53,782 bases of DNA, taken from contig JAISCE010000098.1 of the NCBI GenBank assembly GCA_031265765.1, positions 1 through 53,782 of the forward strand, given 5' to 3'. The number at the start of each line of letters is the position of its first letter. Within the stretch, counting starts at the first letter, position 1. Below, piece after piece: positions 18,142-27,731 of this stretch. Made by a program: the position numbers and the translations under genes. The DNA is from Azoarcus sp. GTDB lineage: Bacteria > Pseudomonadota > Gammaproteobacteria > Burkholderiales > Rhodocyclaceae. The notes beneath the pieces were generated by a model. The model worked only from the letters and a program-made list of their open reading frames with translations, was not told the origin of the DNA and made no database searches.

Positions 18142-18681
18142 ATGGGGAAAGGCTGGTTGCGCGGCGCGAAAAGGATAGATTCGCCCAACTTCGATGCCCG
18201 TCCCGAGGGCGGGCGCGTCAGTCTGGTCGTGATCCACAACATCAGCCTGCCGCCGGACGAATTCGGCGGTTCCGGGGTGATCGAGCTTTTCACCAATCGC
18301 CTCGACCCGGCGGCCCATCCTTATTACGCGAGTATCCATCGGCTGCGCGTGTCGTCGCATTTTTTCATCCGCCGCGACGGCGAACTGATCCAGTTCGTTT
18401 CCGTCGAAAACCGCGCCTGGCATGCCGGAGCGTCGATATGGCGGGGGCGTGAACGCTGCAACGATTTTTCGTTGGGCATCGAGCTTGAAGGCTGCGATAC
18501 GCTGCCTTTCGAGGAACGGCAGTATGCGGCGCTGGCGGCCCTCCTGCGGCGGCTCGCTCGGCGTTATCCGGGGTGCGACATCGCCGGGCATTCCGACATC
18601 GCGCCGGGCCGCAAGACCGATCCGGGGCCGTTTTTCGACTGGGCGCGGCTTGGCGTCCAGCCGGGGCGCCGAATGGGATAA
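18142..18681 (+). CDS. ampD: N-acetyl-anhydromuramyl-L-alanine amidase AmpD
   Basis: A 179-residue cytoplasmic amidase of cell-wall recycling that releases the peptide from 1,6-anhydroMurNAc. It has the first Zn ligand in VVIHNISLPP, the HYLI-like RLRVSSHFFI segment, AWHAGAS, and the C-terminal GHSDIAPGRKTDPGPFFDW with the other Zn ligands (His and Asp). GGAGG at 18132-18136 sits 5 bases before ATG 18142, so this start is preferred over ATG 18130. Length matches E. coli AmpD (183). It pairs functionally with nagZ at the right end of the window. Confidence 0.93.
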   Translation: MGKGWLRGAKRIDSPNFDARPEGGRVSLVVIHNISLPPDEFGGSGVIELFTNRLDPAAHPYYASIHRLRVSSHFFIRRDGELIQFVSVENRAWHAGASIWRGRERCNDFSLGIELEGCDTLPFEERQYAALAALLRRLARRYPGCDIAGHSDIAPGRKTDPGPFFDWARLGVQPGRRMG

Positions 18682-18782
18682 GCCGCGCCGCGCCGGGCAT
18701 GGGTGTTCGATTTGCGATGTTTTCGCAAAATCCGGGAATCTTTTATGCCGCGCCATGTCAATCCGGGCGTCGAGACAGACTT

Positions 18783-18812
18783 TTGTTGCGGTGCAACATC
18801 ATCTGGTATGCT
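18783..18812 (+). promoter_or_regulatory. Putative sigma70 promoter for the lytic transglycosylase
   Basis: TTGTTG (18783-18788), an 18-base spacer and TATGCT (18807-18812) preceded by TGG, about 75 bases before the start codon. A small inverted repeat (TCCGGCG / CGCCGGA) lies in the presumed leader. Confidence 0.4.
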
Positions 18813-18887
18813 TCTGCATGCCTGCCCTGTGTTCCGGCGGCTCGTGTTTGCGCCGGATGTTGTGTTTGTGCGAAGGAGGATTTCGTT

Positions 18888-19517
18888 TTGATCGAAAGTT
18901 TTTCCAGCCGCGCCGTCCGCATGGCGCGGCGGTTATGGCGGTTCGGCCATGCCGGCTTGCTGGCCGCGGGCATGGCGGCGCTGTTTTACTTTGCCGGCGG
19001 CTTCGAGCGGCCAGTGGCCGCAACGGACGCCGTACCGGTGGCTATGGACGAGGCGCGGGCGCTCTCGCGCGAGATGATGCAGGCAGGCGACTGGTTGTCG
19101 CGGCGCTACAAGGTGTCGGCGGTGGCGATCGAACCCGCCTTGCGCGCTGCCGAAGACTCGGGACGGCGTTTCGGCGTCGATCCCATGCTGCTGGTGGCGA
19201 TGATGGCGGTGGAGTCGAGTTTCAATCCGTTTGCCGAAAGCCCGGTGGGCGCGCAGGGTTTGATGCAGGTGATCCCGCGCTACCACATGGACAAGATCGG
19301 CAGGGATGCGGGCAAGGACGCGCTTTTCGATCCCGAGCGCAATGTACGGGTCGGTGCGCAGGTATTGCGCGAGGGCTTGCGCCGTTATGGCAGCTTGCAG
19401 ACGGCTTTGCAATATTACGGCGGCGCGCTGGACGATCCCGGCGCGGCGTATGCCAATAGAGTCATGACGATGAAGCAGCGCCTGACTGCCGCCGGGCGCA
19501 AGGCGGGCGCGGTTTAG
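18888..19517 (+). CDS. Membrane-anchored lytic transglycosylase (SLT domain)
   Basis: A 209-residue protein with one N-terminal membrane segment (about residues 20-40) and a C-terminal SLT goose-lysozyme-like domain. The catalytic Glu is in MMAVESSFNPFAESPVGAQG, followed by LMQVIPRYH and a C-terminal QYYGG motif. It should cleave peptidoglycan glycan strands to anhydromuropeptides, the substrates later handled by NagZ and AmpD. I place the start at TTG 18888 because AGGAGG lies 8 bases upstream and no ATG fits the SD. The frame is open far upstream, but that part overlaps ampD. Confidence 0.85.
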   Translation: MIESFSSRAVRMARRLWRFGHAGLLAAGMAALFYFAGGFERPVAATDAVPVAMDEARALSREMMQAGDWLSRRYKVSAVAIEPALRAAEDSGRRFGVDPMLLVAMMAVESSFNPFAESPVGAQGLMQVIPRYHMDKIGRDAGKDALFDPERNVRVGAQVLREGLRRYGSLQTALQYYGGALDDPGAAYANRVMTMKQRLTAAGRKAGAV

Positions 19518-19571
19518 TTCGCGGGGCGGGCCGCCATCGCGCGGATGCCTTCGCCTGCGGGCGCGTGGCGA

Positions 19572-19602
19572 TTGGCGGACGGTTTTCCCTCTCCCGTACA
19601 AT
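19572..19602 (+). promoter_or_regulatory. Putative promoter for maeB
   Basis: TTGGCG (19572-19577) and TACAAT (19597-19602) separated by 19 bases, 64 bases before the maeB ATG. The spacing is longer than ideal. Confidence 0.35.
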
Positions 19603-19665
19603 ACCGGCTCGGCCCGGCAGCCCGAAGTCTTTTGCTGCCTGTCACGAACAAGGGACGCAGCCCCC

Positions 19666-21942
19666 ATGGACGAACTGATACGTATCGCGGCGCTCGACTA
19701 TCACCGCAACCCGCGGCCCGGCAAGATTGCGGTAACGCCGACCAAGGCGCTGACCAACCAGCGCGACCTGTCGCTGGCCTATTCACCCGGCGTGGGAGCC
19801 GCCTGCGATGCGATCGTGGCCGATCCGGGCGAGGCGGCCAGCCTCACGTCGCGCGGCAATTTGATCGGCGTCATCACCAATGGCAGCGCCGTGCTCGGCC
19901 TGGGCAATATCGGCGCGCTCGCCGCCAAGCCGGTCATGGAAGGGAAGGGGGTCTTGTTCAAGAAGTTTGCGGACATCGATGTGTTCGACCTCGAAATCAA
20001 TGAGTCCGACCCCGACCGCCTGGTCGACATGATCGCCGCGCTGGAGCCGACCTTCGGCGGCATCAACCTCGAAGACATCAAGGCGCCCGAGTGTTTCCAG
20101 ATCGAGAAGAAGCTGCGCGAGCGCATGAAAATCCCCGTCTTCCACGACGACCAGCATGGCACCGCGATCGTGGTCGGCGCAGCCGTCCTCAACGGCCTGC
20201 AAATGCAGGGCAAGGATCTGAAGAAGGTCAAGCTCGTCACTTCGGGCGCGGGCGCCGCGGCATTGGCCTGTCTCGATTTGCTGGCGATGCTTGGCATTCC
20301 GGTGGAAAACATCTGGGTGACGGATATCGAAGGCGTGGTCTATGAAGGGCGCACGGCGCTGATGGACCCGATCAAGGCGCGTTACGCCAAGAAAACCGCC
20401 GCGCGCCGCCTCGATGAAGTCATCGAGGGCGCCGATATCTTTTTGGGGCTGTCGGCCGGCGGCGTGCTCAAGGGCGAAATGGTGGCGAAAATGGCGGCCA
20501 GGCCGCTCGTGTTGGCCCTGGCCAATCCGGTGCCGGAAATCATGCCTGGCGAGGTGCGGCGGGTGCGCGAGGACGCCATCATCGCCACGGGCCGCTCGGA
20601 TTATCCGAACCAGGTCAACAACGTGCTGTGTTTTCCCTTCATCTTCAGGGGCGCTCTGGACGTGGGCGCGACCACCATCACCGACGAGATGAAGCTCGCG
20701 GCGGTGCGGGCGATCGCCGAACTGGCGCGCGCCGAACAAAGCGACATCGTTGCCTCCGCTTACGGCGAGAAGGTGAGCGGCTTTGGGGCCGACTACATCA
20801 TTCCGCGTCCGTTCGATCCCCGGCTCATCGTCAAGATCGCGCCGGCAGTGGCCGAAGCGGCGATCGCCTCGGGCGTGGCGACGCGGCCCATTACCGATTG
20901 GGACGCCTATCGCGGCCAGCTCAACAATCTCGTCTGGCATTCCGGCATGTTGATGAAGCCGGTATTTGCCGCCGCCCGCAACGAACCGCAACGCATCGTC
21001 TTCGCCGAGGGCGAATCCGAAAGAGTGCTGCGGGCGGTGCGCACCGTGATCGACGAGGGCATGGCCTGGCCGATCCTGGTCGGGCGCTCGGAAGCGATCA
21101 TCGGCGCGATAGACCGCCTCGGCCTGCGTATGAACCCCGGCGTGCAATACGAAGTCATCGATCCGGGGCACAACCCGTATTTCGACGAAATGTGGGCGCG
21201 TTACCACAGTCTCATGGCGCGGCGCGGCGTCACGATGGACGAAGCGCAAAAACGGCTGCGCCGCAATCCCACCCTGATCGGTGCGCTGCTGCTCGTACTG
21301 GGTTATACCGATGGCCTCATCTGCGGGACCGACGGCGTGCATCGCAAGCACCTCGCCAATGTCGAGGCCACGGTGGGCCGGCGTCCCGGCATAAACCACT
21401 ACTACACGGTCAATGTGCTGAACGTGCCCGGACGGACGCTGTTTCTTGCGGATACCAGCGTCAACTACGATCCGACATCCGAACAGATCGTCGAAATGAC
21501 CATGTTGGCCGCCGAAGAAGTGCGCCGCTTCGGGTTCGAGCCGAGGGTCGCCCTGTTGTCGCATTCTTCCTTCGGTTCGGCGGACACGCCGTCCGCGCTG
21601 AAAATGCGGACAGCCTTGCGACTGATTCGGGAGCGCCAGCCCGGTTTGCAGATCGAAGGCGAAATGCAGGGCGATTCGGCGCTTGACGTTCGCCTGCGGC
21701 AACATCTGTTCCCGAATGCCAATCTGCGCGAAGAAGCCAACCTGCTGATCTTTCCGACGCTGGACGCTGCCAATATCGCCTTCAATCTGCTGAAGACCGC
21801 GGCGGGCGGAGGCGTGACGGTAGGGCCGATCCTGCTTGGCGCGGCCAGGCCCGTGCATGTGCTTTCGCCTTCGGCAACAGTGCGCAGAATCATCAACATG
21901 ACCGCGCTGACCGTGGTCGAGGCGGGGAACCGGGCCGAATGA
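19666..21942 (+). CDS. maeB: NADP-dependent malic enzyme, large MaeB type
   Basis: A 758-residue malic enzyme converting malate to pyruvate with reduction of NADP. The malic domain carries [48 protein letters not shown] and [10 protein letters not shown], then an NAD(P)-binding fold ([16 protein letters not shown]). From about residue 430 a phosphotransacetylase-like domain follows ([12 protein letters not shown] and later [15 protein letters not shown]), known as a regulatory module in MaeB. Length matches E. coli MaeB (759). It is monocistronic by context. A 7-bp hairpin at 21966-21985 follows the gene but lacks a U-run. Confidence 0.95.
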   Translation: MDELIRIAALDYHRNPRPGKIAVTPTKALTNQRDLSLAYSPGVGAACDAIVADPGEAASLTSRGNLIGVITNGSAVLGLGNIGALAAKPVMEGKGVLFKKFADIDVFDLEINESDPDRLVDMIAALEPTFGGINLEDIKAPECFQIEKKLRERMKIPVFHDDQHGTAIVVGAAVLNGLQMQGKDLKKVKLVTSGAGAAALACLDLLAMLGIPVENIWVTDIEGVVYEGRTALMDPIKARYAKKTAARRLDEVIEGADIFLGLSAGGVLKGEMVAKMAARPLVLALANPVPEIMPGEVRRVREDAIIATGRSDYPNQVNNVLCFPFIFRGALDVGATTITDEMKLAAVRAIAELARAEQSDIVASAYGEKVSGFGADYIIPRPFDPRLIVKIAPAVAEAAIASGVATRPITDWDAYRGQLNNLVWHSGMLMKPVFAAARNEPQRIVFAEGESERVLRAVRTVIDEGMAWPILVGRSEAIIGAIDRLGLRMNPGVQYEVIDPGHNPYFDEMWARYHSLMARRGVTMDEAQKRLRRNPTLIGALLLVLGYTDGLICGTDGVHRKHLANVEATVGRRPGINHYYTVNVLNVPGRTLFLADTSVNYDPTSEQIVEMTMLAAEEVRRFGFEPRVALLSHSSFGSADTPSALKMRTALRLIRERQPGLQIEGEMQGDSALDVRLRQHLFPNANLREEANLLIFPTLDAANIAFNLLKTAAGGGVTVGPILLGAARPVHVLSPSATVRRIINMTALTVVEAGNRAE

Positions 21943-22038
21943 AACGGGATCGGCGGCGAGCAACGCCGTTGCGCGCTTGCAACGGATTGCGGGCATTGTG
22001 ATTTTTGATGGACTTTCCCTGTAATCCAGGCCGAAAGA

Positions 22039-22047
22039 TGCTAAGAT
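22039..22047 (+). promoter_or_regulatory. Putative extended -10 for pbpG
   Basis: TGCTAAGAT is an extended -10 match 100 bases before the pbpG ATG, in an AT-rich stretch. No good -35 is visible. Confidence 0.3.
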
Positions 22048-22146
22048 GAAGATGTATTTTTCTATGAAAATGTTTTATAGAGTGTCGCGATACCCCGCTG
22101 TTTTTCCAATCTGTATCCGGGACTCCCCTGACTTAGAGAGGCGATC

Positions 22147-23241
22147 ATGAAATATCGCATTCTGTTTGCCGCCACGGTGGCGCTGGCGCTTTCCCTGACG
22201 GGAGCCGAGCCTGCCGTGGCCGCCCCCGCCAAATGCGCCGGGGCGGCGAGAGCGAAAGCCTGCAAGCCCGCTCCAACGGCTCTGGCCAAGAAAAAAGCGT
22301 CTTCCAGCAAGAAATCGGTCAAGGTTGCGCGCGCCGGACGGAATGCCGCCAAGCTGACGGCGCGCGGCAAGCGCGTGCTTGCGGGGAGGCTGGCCGCGGC
22401 CAGGAGGCAGGCCGCCCGAGTCCATACCGTGGAAGAACCGCTTACGCTGAGGCTGGATGGTTTCGGCCAGCCCTTGTTGAGTTCCTCTGCGTTCTACGTC
22501 GTCAACCAGAATACGGGCGAGGTGCTGCTCCAGAGGGGCGCGCACAAGGTAGTGCCGATTGCCTCGATCACCAAGCTCATGACAGCGATAGTAGTGCTCG
22601 AATCGCGGAGCGGCCTGGACGAAATGCTCTCCATCACCGAAGAAGACATCGACTACCTGAAAGGCACCAGTTCCCGACTTGGATTGGGAACCCGCCTGAC
22701 GCGCGAGGAAATGCTGCAACTGGCGTTGATGTCTTCGGAAAACCGCGCCGCTTCGGCGCTGGCGCGCAACTATCCGGGCGGGCGGGCCGCTTTCGTGGAA
22801 GCAATGAACGTCCAGGCCCGTTTGCTTGGCATGAGCAATACCCGTTTTTACGACAGCACCGGCCTGACCCCCCGCAACGTTTCCAGTGCGCATGATCTTT
22901 CCCGGCTGGTGATCGCGGCGGCCCGTTATCCGCTGATCCGCGAGTTCACCACCACTATCGAGCGTTATGTCCATGTCGATGGCCAAGTGAAGCTTTTCCG
23001 CAACACCAATGGGCTGGTCAGGAATCCGGACTGGAACATCGGCGTTTCCAAGACCGGCTACATCAGCGAAGCCGGGCGCTGCCTGGTGATGCAGGCGTGG
23101 ATGGGCGGACAGCCCCTGTCGATCGTGCTGATGGATTCAAATGGCCGCAACATGCGCGTCGTCGATGCCCAGAGAGTACGCCTGTGGCTGGAGGAACGTC
23201 CGGAATTGCTGGCTGGCGGTCGCAGGTCGCCGCAGGGCTGA
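22147..23241 (+). CDS. pbpG: D-alanyl-D-alanine endopeptidase (PBP7/8 type)
   Basis: A 364-residue S11-family serine peptidase of the periplasm. It has a signal peptide (to AVAA near residue 26) and a basic, alanine/lysine-rich spacer to about residue 95. All three penicillin-binding motifs are present: S140-I-T-K143, S197-E-N199 and K302-T-G304. The spacing and the lack of a C-terminal amphipathic anchor fit PbpG (DD-endopeptidase cutting cross-links) better than DacA. A strong terminator follows it. Confidence 0.9.
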   Translation: MKYRILFAATVALALSLTGAEPAVAAPAKCAGAARAKACKPAPTALAKKKASSSKKSVKVARAGRNAAKLTARGKRVLAGRLAAARRQAARVHTVEEPLTLRLDGFGQPLLSSSAFYVVNQNTGEVLLQRGAHKVVPIASITKLMTAIVVLESRSGLDEMLSITEEDIDYLKGTSSRLGLGTRLTREEMLQLALMSSENRAASALARNYPGGRAAFVEAMNVQARLLGMSNTRFYDSTGLTPRNVSSAHDLSRLVIAAARYPLIREFTTTIERYVHVDGQVKLFRNTNGLVRNPDWNIGVSKTGYISEAGRCLVMQAWMGGQPLSIVLMDSNGRNMRVVDAQRVRLWLEERPELLAGGRRSPQG

Positions 23242-23262
23242 CGGACGGCCCGGGTTTTACGC

Positions 23263-23299
23263 AAATGGCGCGGGGGAGTCTCCCGCGCCATTTTTATTT
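23263..23299 (+). terminator. Rho-independent terminator of pbpG
   Basis: A 12-bp stem (AAATGGCGCGGG at 23263-23274, complement at 23282-23293) with a 7-base loop, followed by TTATTT. It starts 22 bases after the pbpG stop and is the clearest plus-strand terminator in the window. Confidence 0.9.
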
Positions 23300-23492
23300 G
23301 CTCGAAGGCAAAGCGCCATAGCCGATCCGCCACCCTCCCCCGGCAAGAACTACAAGAAATCAGTTGCCAAGGGTCTTGACCGACATCTCCAGCTGTCGGG
23401 CAGCCTTGGCCGGGCCAACTGACGCCTCGTCAGGAAACGGCGGCGATCGATCGGGGTAAGATCGCGTCCTGTTTTCCATCCGCCCGAACATC

Positions 23493-24293
23493 GTGTCCGA
23501 CGCCTTCCCCGTTTTTCCCGTTTCCGGCGATGCCGGTTCCGCGCGCCGTTTCGGCGGCATCGACCGGCTTTACGGCGCGGGCGCGCTCGTTCGCCTGTCG
23601 GCTGCGCGGGTCGGCGTGATCGGCATCGGCGGCGTGGGTTCCTGGGTGGCCGAAGCATTGGCGCGCAGCGGGATCGGCGGGCTGAAGCTGGTCGACCTCG
23701 ACAATATCGCCGAATCCAATATCAATCGTCAGATCCATGCCCTCGATGCCACCCTCGGGCAAGCCAAGGTGGACGCGATGGCGGCGCGGATACAAGACAT
23801 CAACCCGCATTGCCGGGTGGACAAGGTGGAAGACTTTCTCACCCCCGAAAATACCGCCGCCTTGCTGTGCGATGTCGACGCGGTGGCCGACGCCATCGAC
23901 AATGTGCGCGCCAAGATCGCCATCGCCGTTTACTGCAAACGGCATCGCCTGCCCCTGCTGATGGCGGGCGGCGCGGGCGGCAAGACGGACCCGCGGCGGA
24001 TACGGGTCGGCGATTTGGCGCATACCGAACAAGACCTGCTGTTGTCCAGGGTGCGGGCGCGCCTGCGCCGCGAGCATGGGTTTTCGCGCGAACCCGGCAA
24101 GAACTTCGGCATCGAGGCCGTGTATTCGGACGAACCCATGCGGCGTCCGGCGGCGTGCGCCAGCGGCGCGCCGCAGGGCCTGTCGTGCGCTGGCTATGGA
24201 TCGAGCATGGCGATGACGGCCTGCATCGGCCTTTTCATCGCGGCGCGGATACTCGAACATTTGCTGCGCGCCCATGCCGGAGCAGGCGCATGA
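23493..24293 (+). CDS. tcdA: tRNA threonylcarbamoyladenosine dehydratase
   Basis: A 266-residue E1-like (ThiF/MoeB superfamily) enzyme that cyclises t6A to ct6A in tRNA. It has RRFGGIDRLYG, the ATP-binding VGVIGIGGVGSWVAEALARSGIG in the N-terminal third, DLDNIAESNINRQIHA, DAIDNVRAKIAI, and the TcdA-typical KTDPRRIRVGDL, RLRREHGF and YSDEP segments. A C-terminal helix (about 240-260) may associate with the membrane as in E. coli. The start is GTG 23493. The stop overlaps the next ATG (ATGA). Confidence 0.92.
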   Translation: MSDAFPVFPVSGDAGSARRFGGIDRLYGAGALVRLSAARVGVIGIGGVGSWVAEALARSGIGGLKLVDLDNIAESNINRQIHALDATLGQAKVDAMAARIQDINPHCRVDKVEDFLTPENTAALLCDVDAVADAIDNVRAKIAIAVYCKRHRLPLLMAGGAGGKTDPRRIRVGDLAHTEQDLLLSRVRARLRREHGFSREPGKNFGIEAVYSDEPMRRPAACASGAPQGLSCAGYGSSMAMTACIGLFIAARILEHLLRAHAGAGA

Positions 24294-25417
24294 ATGCCGT
24301 CATTCTTCTCGGCCATGGCGCGCGCGACCCCGCCTGGGCCGGGCCGCTCGTGAAAGTACGGGAAATCCTGGCGCGCGAGCGGCCATCGCTCGCGGTCGAG
24401 ACGGCCTTCCTGACCTTCATGCCGCCGACGCTGGAGGAAGCCGTTTCCATGTTGGCCGGGCGCGGCATGGCGCGGATCGATGTCGTGCCGGTTTTTCTCG
24501 CCCAGGGCGGACATCTCAAGAACGGTTTTCCCGAAAGGCTCGATGCACTGCGCCGCCGCTACCCGGACTGCGCCCTGCGTCTTGCCGCGGTTGCCGGCGA
24601 GGCTCCCGAAGTGATCGCGGCTATTGCCGCCCATGCCGCCGTCCAGGCGGATACGCCCTCCGAAGCTTCCCGCACCGGACTCCCCGGCAAAGTCTGGCTG
24701 GTCGGCGCCGGGCCGGGCGATCCGGAATTGCTCACGCTCAAGGCCGCGCGCCTGATTTCCCAGGCGGATGCCATCGTCTACGATCACCTCGTCGGAGAAG
24801 GCATCCTTGCCCTTGCGCGGCCTGGGACGGAAATCGTCTATGCGGGCAAGGAAGCCTCGCGCCACACCCTGCCGCAAGCGCAAATCAATGCCATGCTGGC
24901 GGCGCTGGCGAAGCGGCATTCGATGGTCGTGCGCCTGAAAGGCGGCGATCCGTTCATCTTCGGGCGCGGCGGCGAAGAACTTGAAGCCCTGTCGGCGGCG
25001 GGAATCCCGTCCGGGATCGTACCCGGCATCACCGCGGCGTCCGGCTGCGCCGCTTATGCGGGTTTTCCTCTCACGCACCGCGATCATGCCCGGATGCTGA
25101 CCCTGGCGACCGGGCACCTCAAGAACGGCGGCATCGATCTCGACTGGCCCGCGCTCGCGCGGCCTTGCCAGACCGTCGTGTTTTACATGGGGGTCGCCGC
25201 CGCCGGGGAAATCAGCCGTCGACTCATGGCGCACGGCCTGCCCGCCGACACGCCCGTCGCCGTCGTGCGGCAGGCTACCCTGAACACCCAGAACGCGCTT
25301 TTCAGCCGGCTGGATGAGTTTCCCATGCGTCTGCGGGAGGCGGGCATCGCGCCTCCCGCCCTGATCGTGGTGGGCGAGGTGGTGCGTCCGCGCGGTGAAT
25401 TGCATGGCCCGGATTGA
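24290..25417 (+). CDS. cobA: CbiX chelatase fused to uroporphyrinogen-III C-methyltransferase
   Basis: A 375-residue two-domain protein. Residues 1 to about 120 are a CbiX/SirB-type sirohydrochlorin chelatase half-domain: VILLGHGARDPAW with the metal-binding His, then PVFLAQGGHLKNGFPE with a second His. From about residue 130 it is a SUMT: VWLVGAGPGDPELLTLKAA, YDHLV, RLKGGDPFIFGRGGEE, VPGITAASGCAAYAG and the C-terminal ALIVVGEVV. The methyltransferase makes precorrin-2 and the chelatase would insert Fe or Co after oxidation. The oxidase step (Met8/CysG-B) is not in this protein. It is translationally coupled to tcdA. Confidence 0.88.
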   Translation: MNAVILLGHGARDPAWAGPLVKVREILARERPSLAVETAFLTFMPPTLEEAVSMLAGRGMARIDVVPVFLAQGGHLKNGFPERLDALRRRYPDCALRLAAVAGEAPEVIAAIAAHAAVQADTPSEASRTGLPGKVWLVGAGPGDPELLTLKAARLISQADAIVYDHLVGEGILALARPGTEIVYAGKEASRHTLPQAQINAMLAALAKRHSMVVRLKGGDPFIFGRGGEELEALSAAGIPSGIVPGITAASGCAAYAGFPLTHRDHARMLTLATGHLKNGGIDLDWPALARPCQTVVFYMGVAAAGEISRRLMAHGLPADTPVAVVRQATLNTQNALFSRLDEFPMRLREAGIAPPALIVVGEVVRPRGELHGPD

Positions 25418-25482
25418 AGCCGGTTTCAAAGGCGGCGCGTTCAGTTGCGACAGGGCCGGACAGGGTCGATGTTTCCGGTTCG

Positions 25483-26946
25483 TCATGCGGCAAGGAAATG
25501 CCGTTGGAAAGCGGGCGGCAGATGCTCGTCCAGCCAGCGATGCAGTCCGCTGTCCGCCGGCCAGTTGGCCAGCAACCGCGCGCGGTCGCGCCGCCAGGCG
25601 CGCGCATGGGCGGCGGCGCGGGTGTATTGGGTCATGGCATCGAGGTCGATGACGACGATGCCTTGCGCTTCATCCCAGAGCAGGTTGTTGGCCTTGAGAT
25701 CGCCGTGGGCGATGCGGTGTGCGTGCAGCGTGGTGAAGAACCGCGTCAGGGCTTCGCTTTCGGCGGGCGGCGGCGCGGCGGCGTCGACATGGGGGGCAAG
25801 ATGTTCGAGTAGGTTGCGTCCGCTGTGGTAGTCGGTGACCAGCCAGGCGTGGCGGCGCATGGGGCCGAGGCGTTCCTCGATCAGCGCGCGCGGCATCGGA
25901 GTTGCAATACCGAGGAAATGCAGGCGGTGTCCCTCGCGCCATGAGTGCCACGCGCGGCTCGGACGCCATGCCCGCGAGAGCGCGTGCGCTGCGTTTTTGA
26001 TGTTGTAGCGTTTGACGGTCAGTATCCGGCCATCGATTTCGACGCGGGCGACGGTGGCGGTACAGCCTTTCTTGAGCGAGATGCCGGAGGCCATCGCCCG
26101 GTCGGGGCCGGCGAGCAGGGGCGCGAGCGCGGCGGCATCGGCCCTGGCCACGACGGTGAAACGGCGGACGGTTCGCCGTACCTCGAACAAGGAACAAGGG
26201 CGCACGGTCTTGCTCAGGTAATCCATGAGCCGTTCGCGGCGGTATCTGTCGATTCGCGCCCATAGCGCGGCGGACGAGGGCGCATGGCGGGGATTGCCCG
26301 TCCGGTAGGCGGCAATCAGCGTATCGAGCGTCTTTTCCGGCGGCAGTCCGGCGAGAAGTTGCGCAAGCCCGGCGTCGGCATCGGGGCCGGGCAGGGGCGC
26401 GGCGCGGCGCTGTACGGCATCGCCGTCGATGACCAGCGGCTCATCCACATCGAAAAGAAAGTTGCCGGGGTGCGGGTCGCCATGGACGAGGCCGTGGGCG
26501 TGGAGTTGGCCGAGCCGTGCGCAGACGGCTTCCAGCCGCGCGCGCGTATCGCCGCCGTTCTCCAGTTCGCTGGCGAGGCTGCGCGCATCGGGCAGGAAGG
26601 CGGTGAGCAGATAGTGGCCGCCCCCCGCGAGCGCGCCCGCGGCAAGTATCGGCGTAGTCGGGATGCCCGCCGCCGTCAGCAAAGCGAGGCCGTCGCGTTC
26701 GCGCCGCCAGTGGCGGGCGCTGCCGGATGAGATGAAAAGCTTTGCCAATACCCGCCGTTCGTTCCAGAGTCCTTCTCCGACGATGCGCTTGCCCGGCAAT
26801 ACGCGCAACGGACGCAAGAGGCCGAGATGGCTGCCGTCGTCGAGTCGCAGCGCGCAGGGGAAAGGCAAATCGCGGCGGGCGGCGGCCAGTTCGGCGGCGG
26901 TCAGGATGGGGGCTTGCCCGGAGACTTCCCGGAGCGCGCCGTTCAT
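25483..26946 (-). CDS. LPS-core-type kinase with two kinase-like domains
   Basis: A 487-residue protein with two protein-kinase-like (InaA/WaaP/RIO-like) catalytic loops. The first, near residue 150, reads VHGDPHPGNFLFD with VIDGDAV after it; the second, near residue 411, reads AHGDLKANNLLWD with VIDLDAM after it. A similarly sized tandem protein ends the waa cluster of Pseudomonas aeruginosa (PA5006), as I recall. It is the last gene of the operon, and its ATG overlaps the upstream TGA (TCAT on the plus strand). The expected role is phosphorylation of inner-core sugars. Whether both lobes are active is unknown. A longer frame upstream lies inside the neighbour and is rejected. Confidence 0.72.
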   Translation of the reverse strand: MNGALREVSGQAPILTAAELAAARRDLPFPCALRLDDGSHLGLLRPLRVLPGKRIVGEGLWNERRVLAKLFISSGSARHWRRERDGLALLTAAGIPTTPILAAGALAGGGHYLLTAFLPDARSLASELENGGDTRARLEAVCARLGQLHAHGLVHGDPHPGNFLFDVDEPLVIDGDAVQRRAAPLPGPDADAGLAQLLAGLPPEKTLDTLIAAYRTGNPRHAPSSAALWARIDRYRRERLMDYLSKTVRPCSLFEVRRTVRRFTVVARADAAALAPLLAGPDRAMASGISLKKGCTATVARVEIDGRILTVKRYNIKNAAHALSRAWRPSRAWHSWREGHRLHFLGIATPMPRALIEERLGPMRRHAWLVTDYHSGRNLLEHLAPHVDAAAPPPAESEALTRFFTTLHAHRIAHGDLKANNLLWDEAQGIVVIDLDAMTQYTRAAAHARAWRRDRARLLANWPADSGLHRWLDEHLPPAFQRHFLAA

Positions 26947-27731
26947 TCCCGCCCCTCGAAAAATCGCAGGATGCGCCGGATCATGCGCTTGTCGGCGGCG
27001 GCGAGCCGGGATTTTCCGGTATAGGCGAGAAAAAAGCGCAGCCGCCAGGTGCGGGAAAGCTGGTACTTGGCGACTTTGTCGAGGCAGGCCAGATCCTTGA
27101 TGATGCGATAGCGCAGGAATGGCTCCGGCCAGTGTTCCCCGCAGGGGCAGTCGATCAGGTAAAGCGTGGGCGTGCCGTCGACGAGCAGGTTGCGCCACTT
27201 GAAATCGTTGTGGGTGAAGCCGTGCTCATGGATCGTGCGGGCGGTTTGCGCGGCCTGCGGGATGATTGCGGCAAGCCATGCGCGTTCGCGCAGGCGGGGA
27301 TCGCGCTCGCACGCCAGCCGGGCGAGGTCGATGGTGTCGGCCTGCTCGCGGGTAATCAGCGCGCCGCGCACGAAAAAGCCCGCCCGGCGCTCCAGCCCGT
27401 AGCCGGCCACGGGAGGGCAGGCGATGCCCCAGGAAGCGAAGGCGAGAAGGTTTTCCCACTCGGCCTGCACCCGTGGTCGCAGCAGCCAGCGCCGCAACGG
27501 ATTCTTGCCGGCGCGGCGGTAACGCTTGACGTAATAAACCGCGCCGCCGATGCCGACGCGGATCGTTTCGCTTTGCGGGTCCCGCGAAACATTTTCGCCG
27601 CGCAGGGCGAAGACAGCATCGAGTGAGCCGAATGCGCAGGCCGTCTCGCCGTCGTCGTAGGGAGGAAGCAGCCGCCAGGTGCTCATCGGGAAGCGGGATA
27701 TCGTGGAGCCGTTATAGTCGGAGCCGCTCAT
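26943..27731 (-). CDS. LPS-core kinase, InaA/WapP-like
   Basis: A 262-residue kinase-fold protein. It has VYYVKRYRRAGKN (the ATP-binding Lys region) and a catalytic loop HNDFKWRNLLV near residue 171, followed by the metal-binding LIDCPCG. It belongs to the WaaP/InaA group that phosphorylates heptose in the LPS core. The ATG at 27731 overlaps the stop of the WaaG-WaaP gene (ATGA), and its own stop overlaps the next ATG, so three kinase genes are translationally coupled. The frame is open to 28325 but that part is antisense-free overlap with waaP and is rejected. Confidence 0.75.
   Translation of the reverse strand: MSGSDYNGSTISRFPMSTWRLLPPYDDGETACAFGSLDAVFALRGENVSRDPQSETIRVGIGGAVYYVKRYRRAGKNPLRRWLLRPRVQAEWENLLAFASWGIACPPVAGYGLERRAGFFVRGALITREQADTIDLARLACERDPRLRERAWLAAIIPQAAQTARTIHEHGFTHNDFKWRNLLVDGTPTLYLIDCPCGEHWPEPFLRYRIIKDLACLDKVAKYQLSRTWRLRFFLAYTGKSRLAAADKRMIRRILRFFEGRE

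Noticed and set aside
23360-23490. Minus-strand frame ending KAARQLEMSVKTLGN, like the end of a Fis-type helix-turn-helix
   Set aside because: Only about 15 residues resemble it, there is no upstream domain, and most of the frame is antisense to the start of tcdA.
25414-25428. Small palindrome TTGAA/TTCAA between cobA and the kinase gene
   Set aside because: Only five base pairs, too short to call a terminator or operator.
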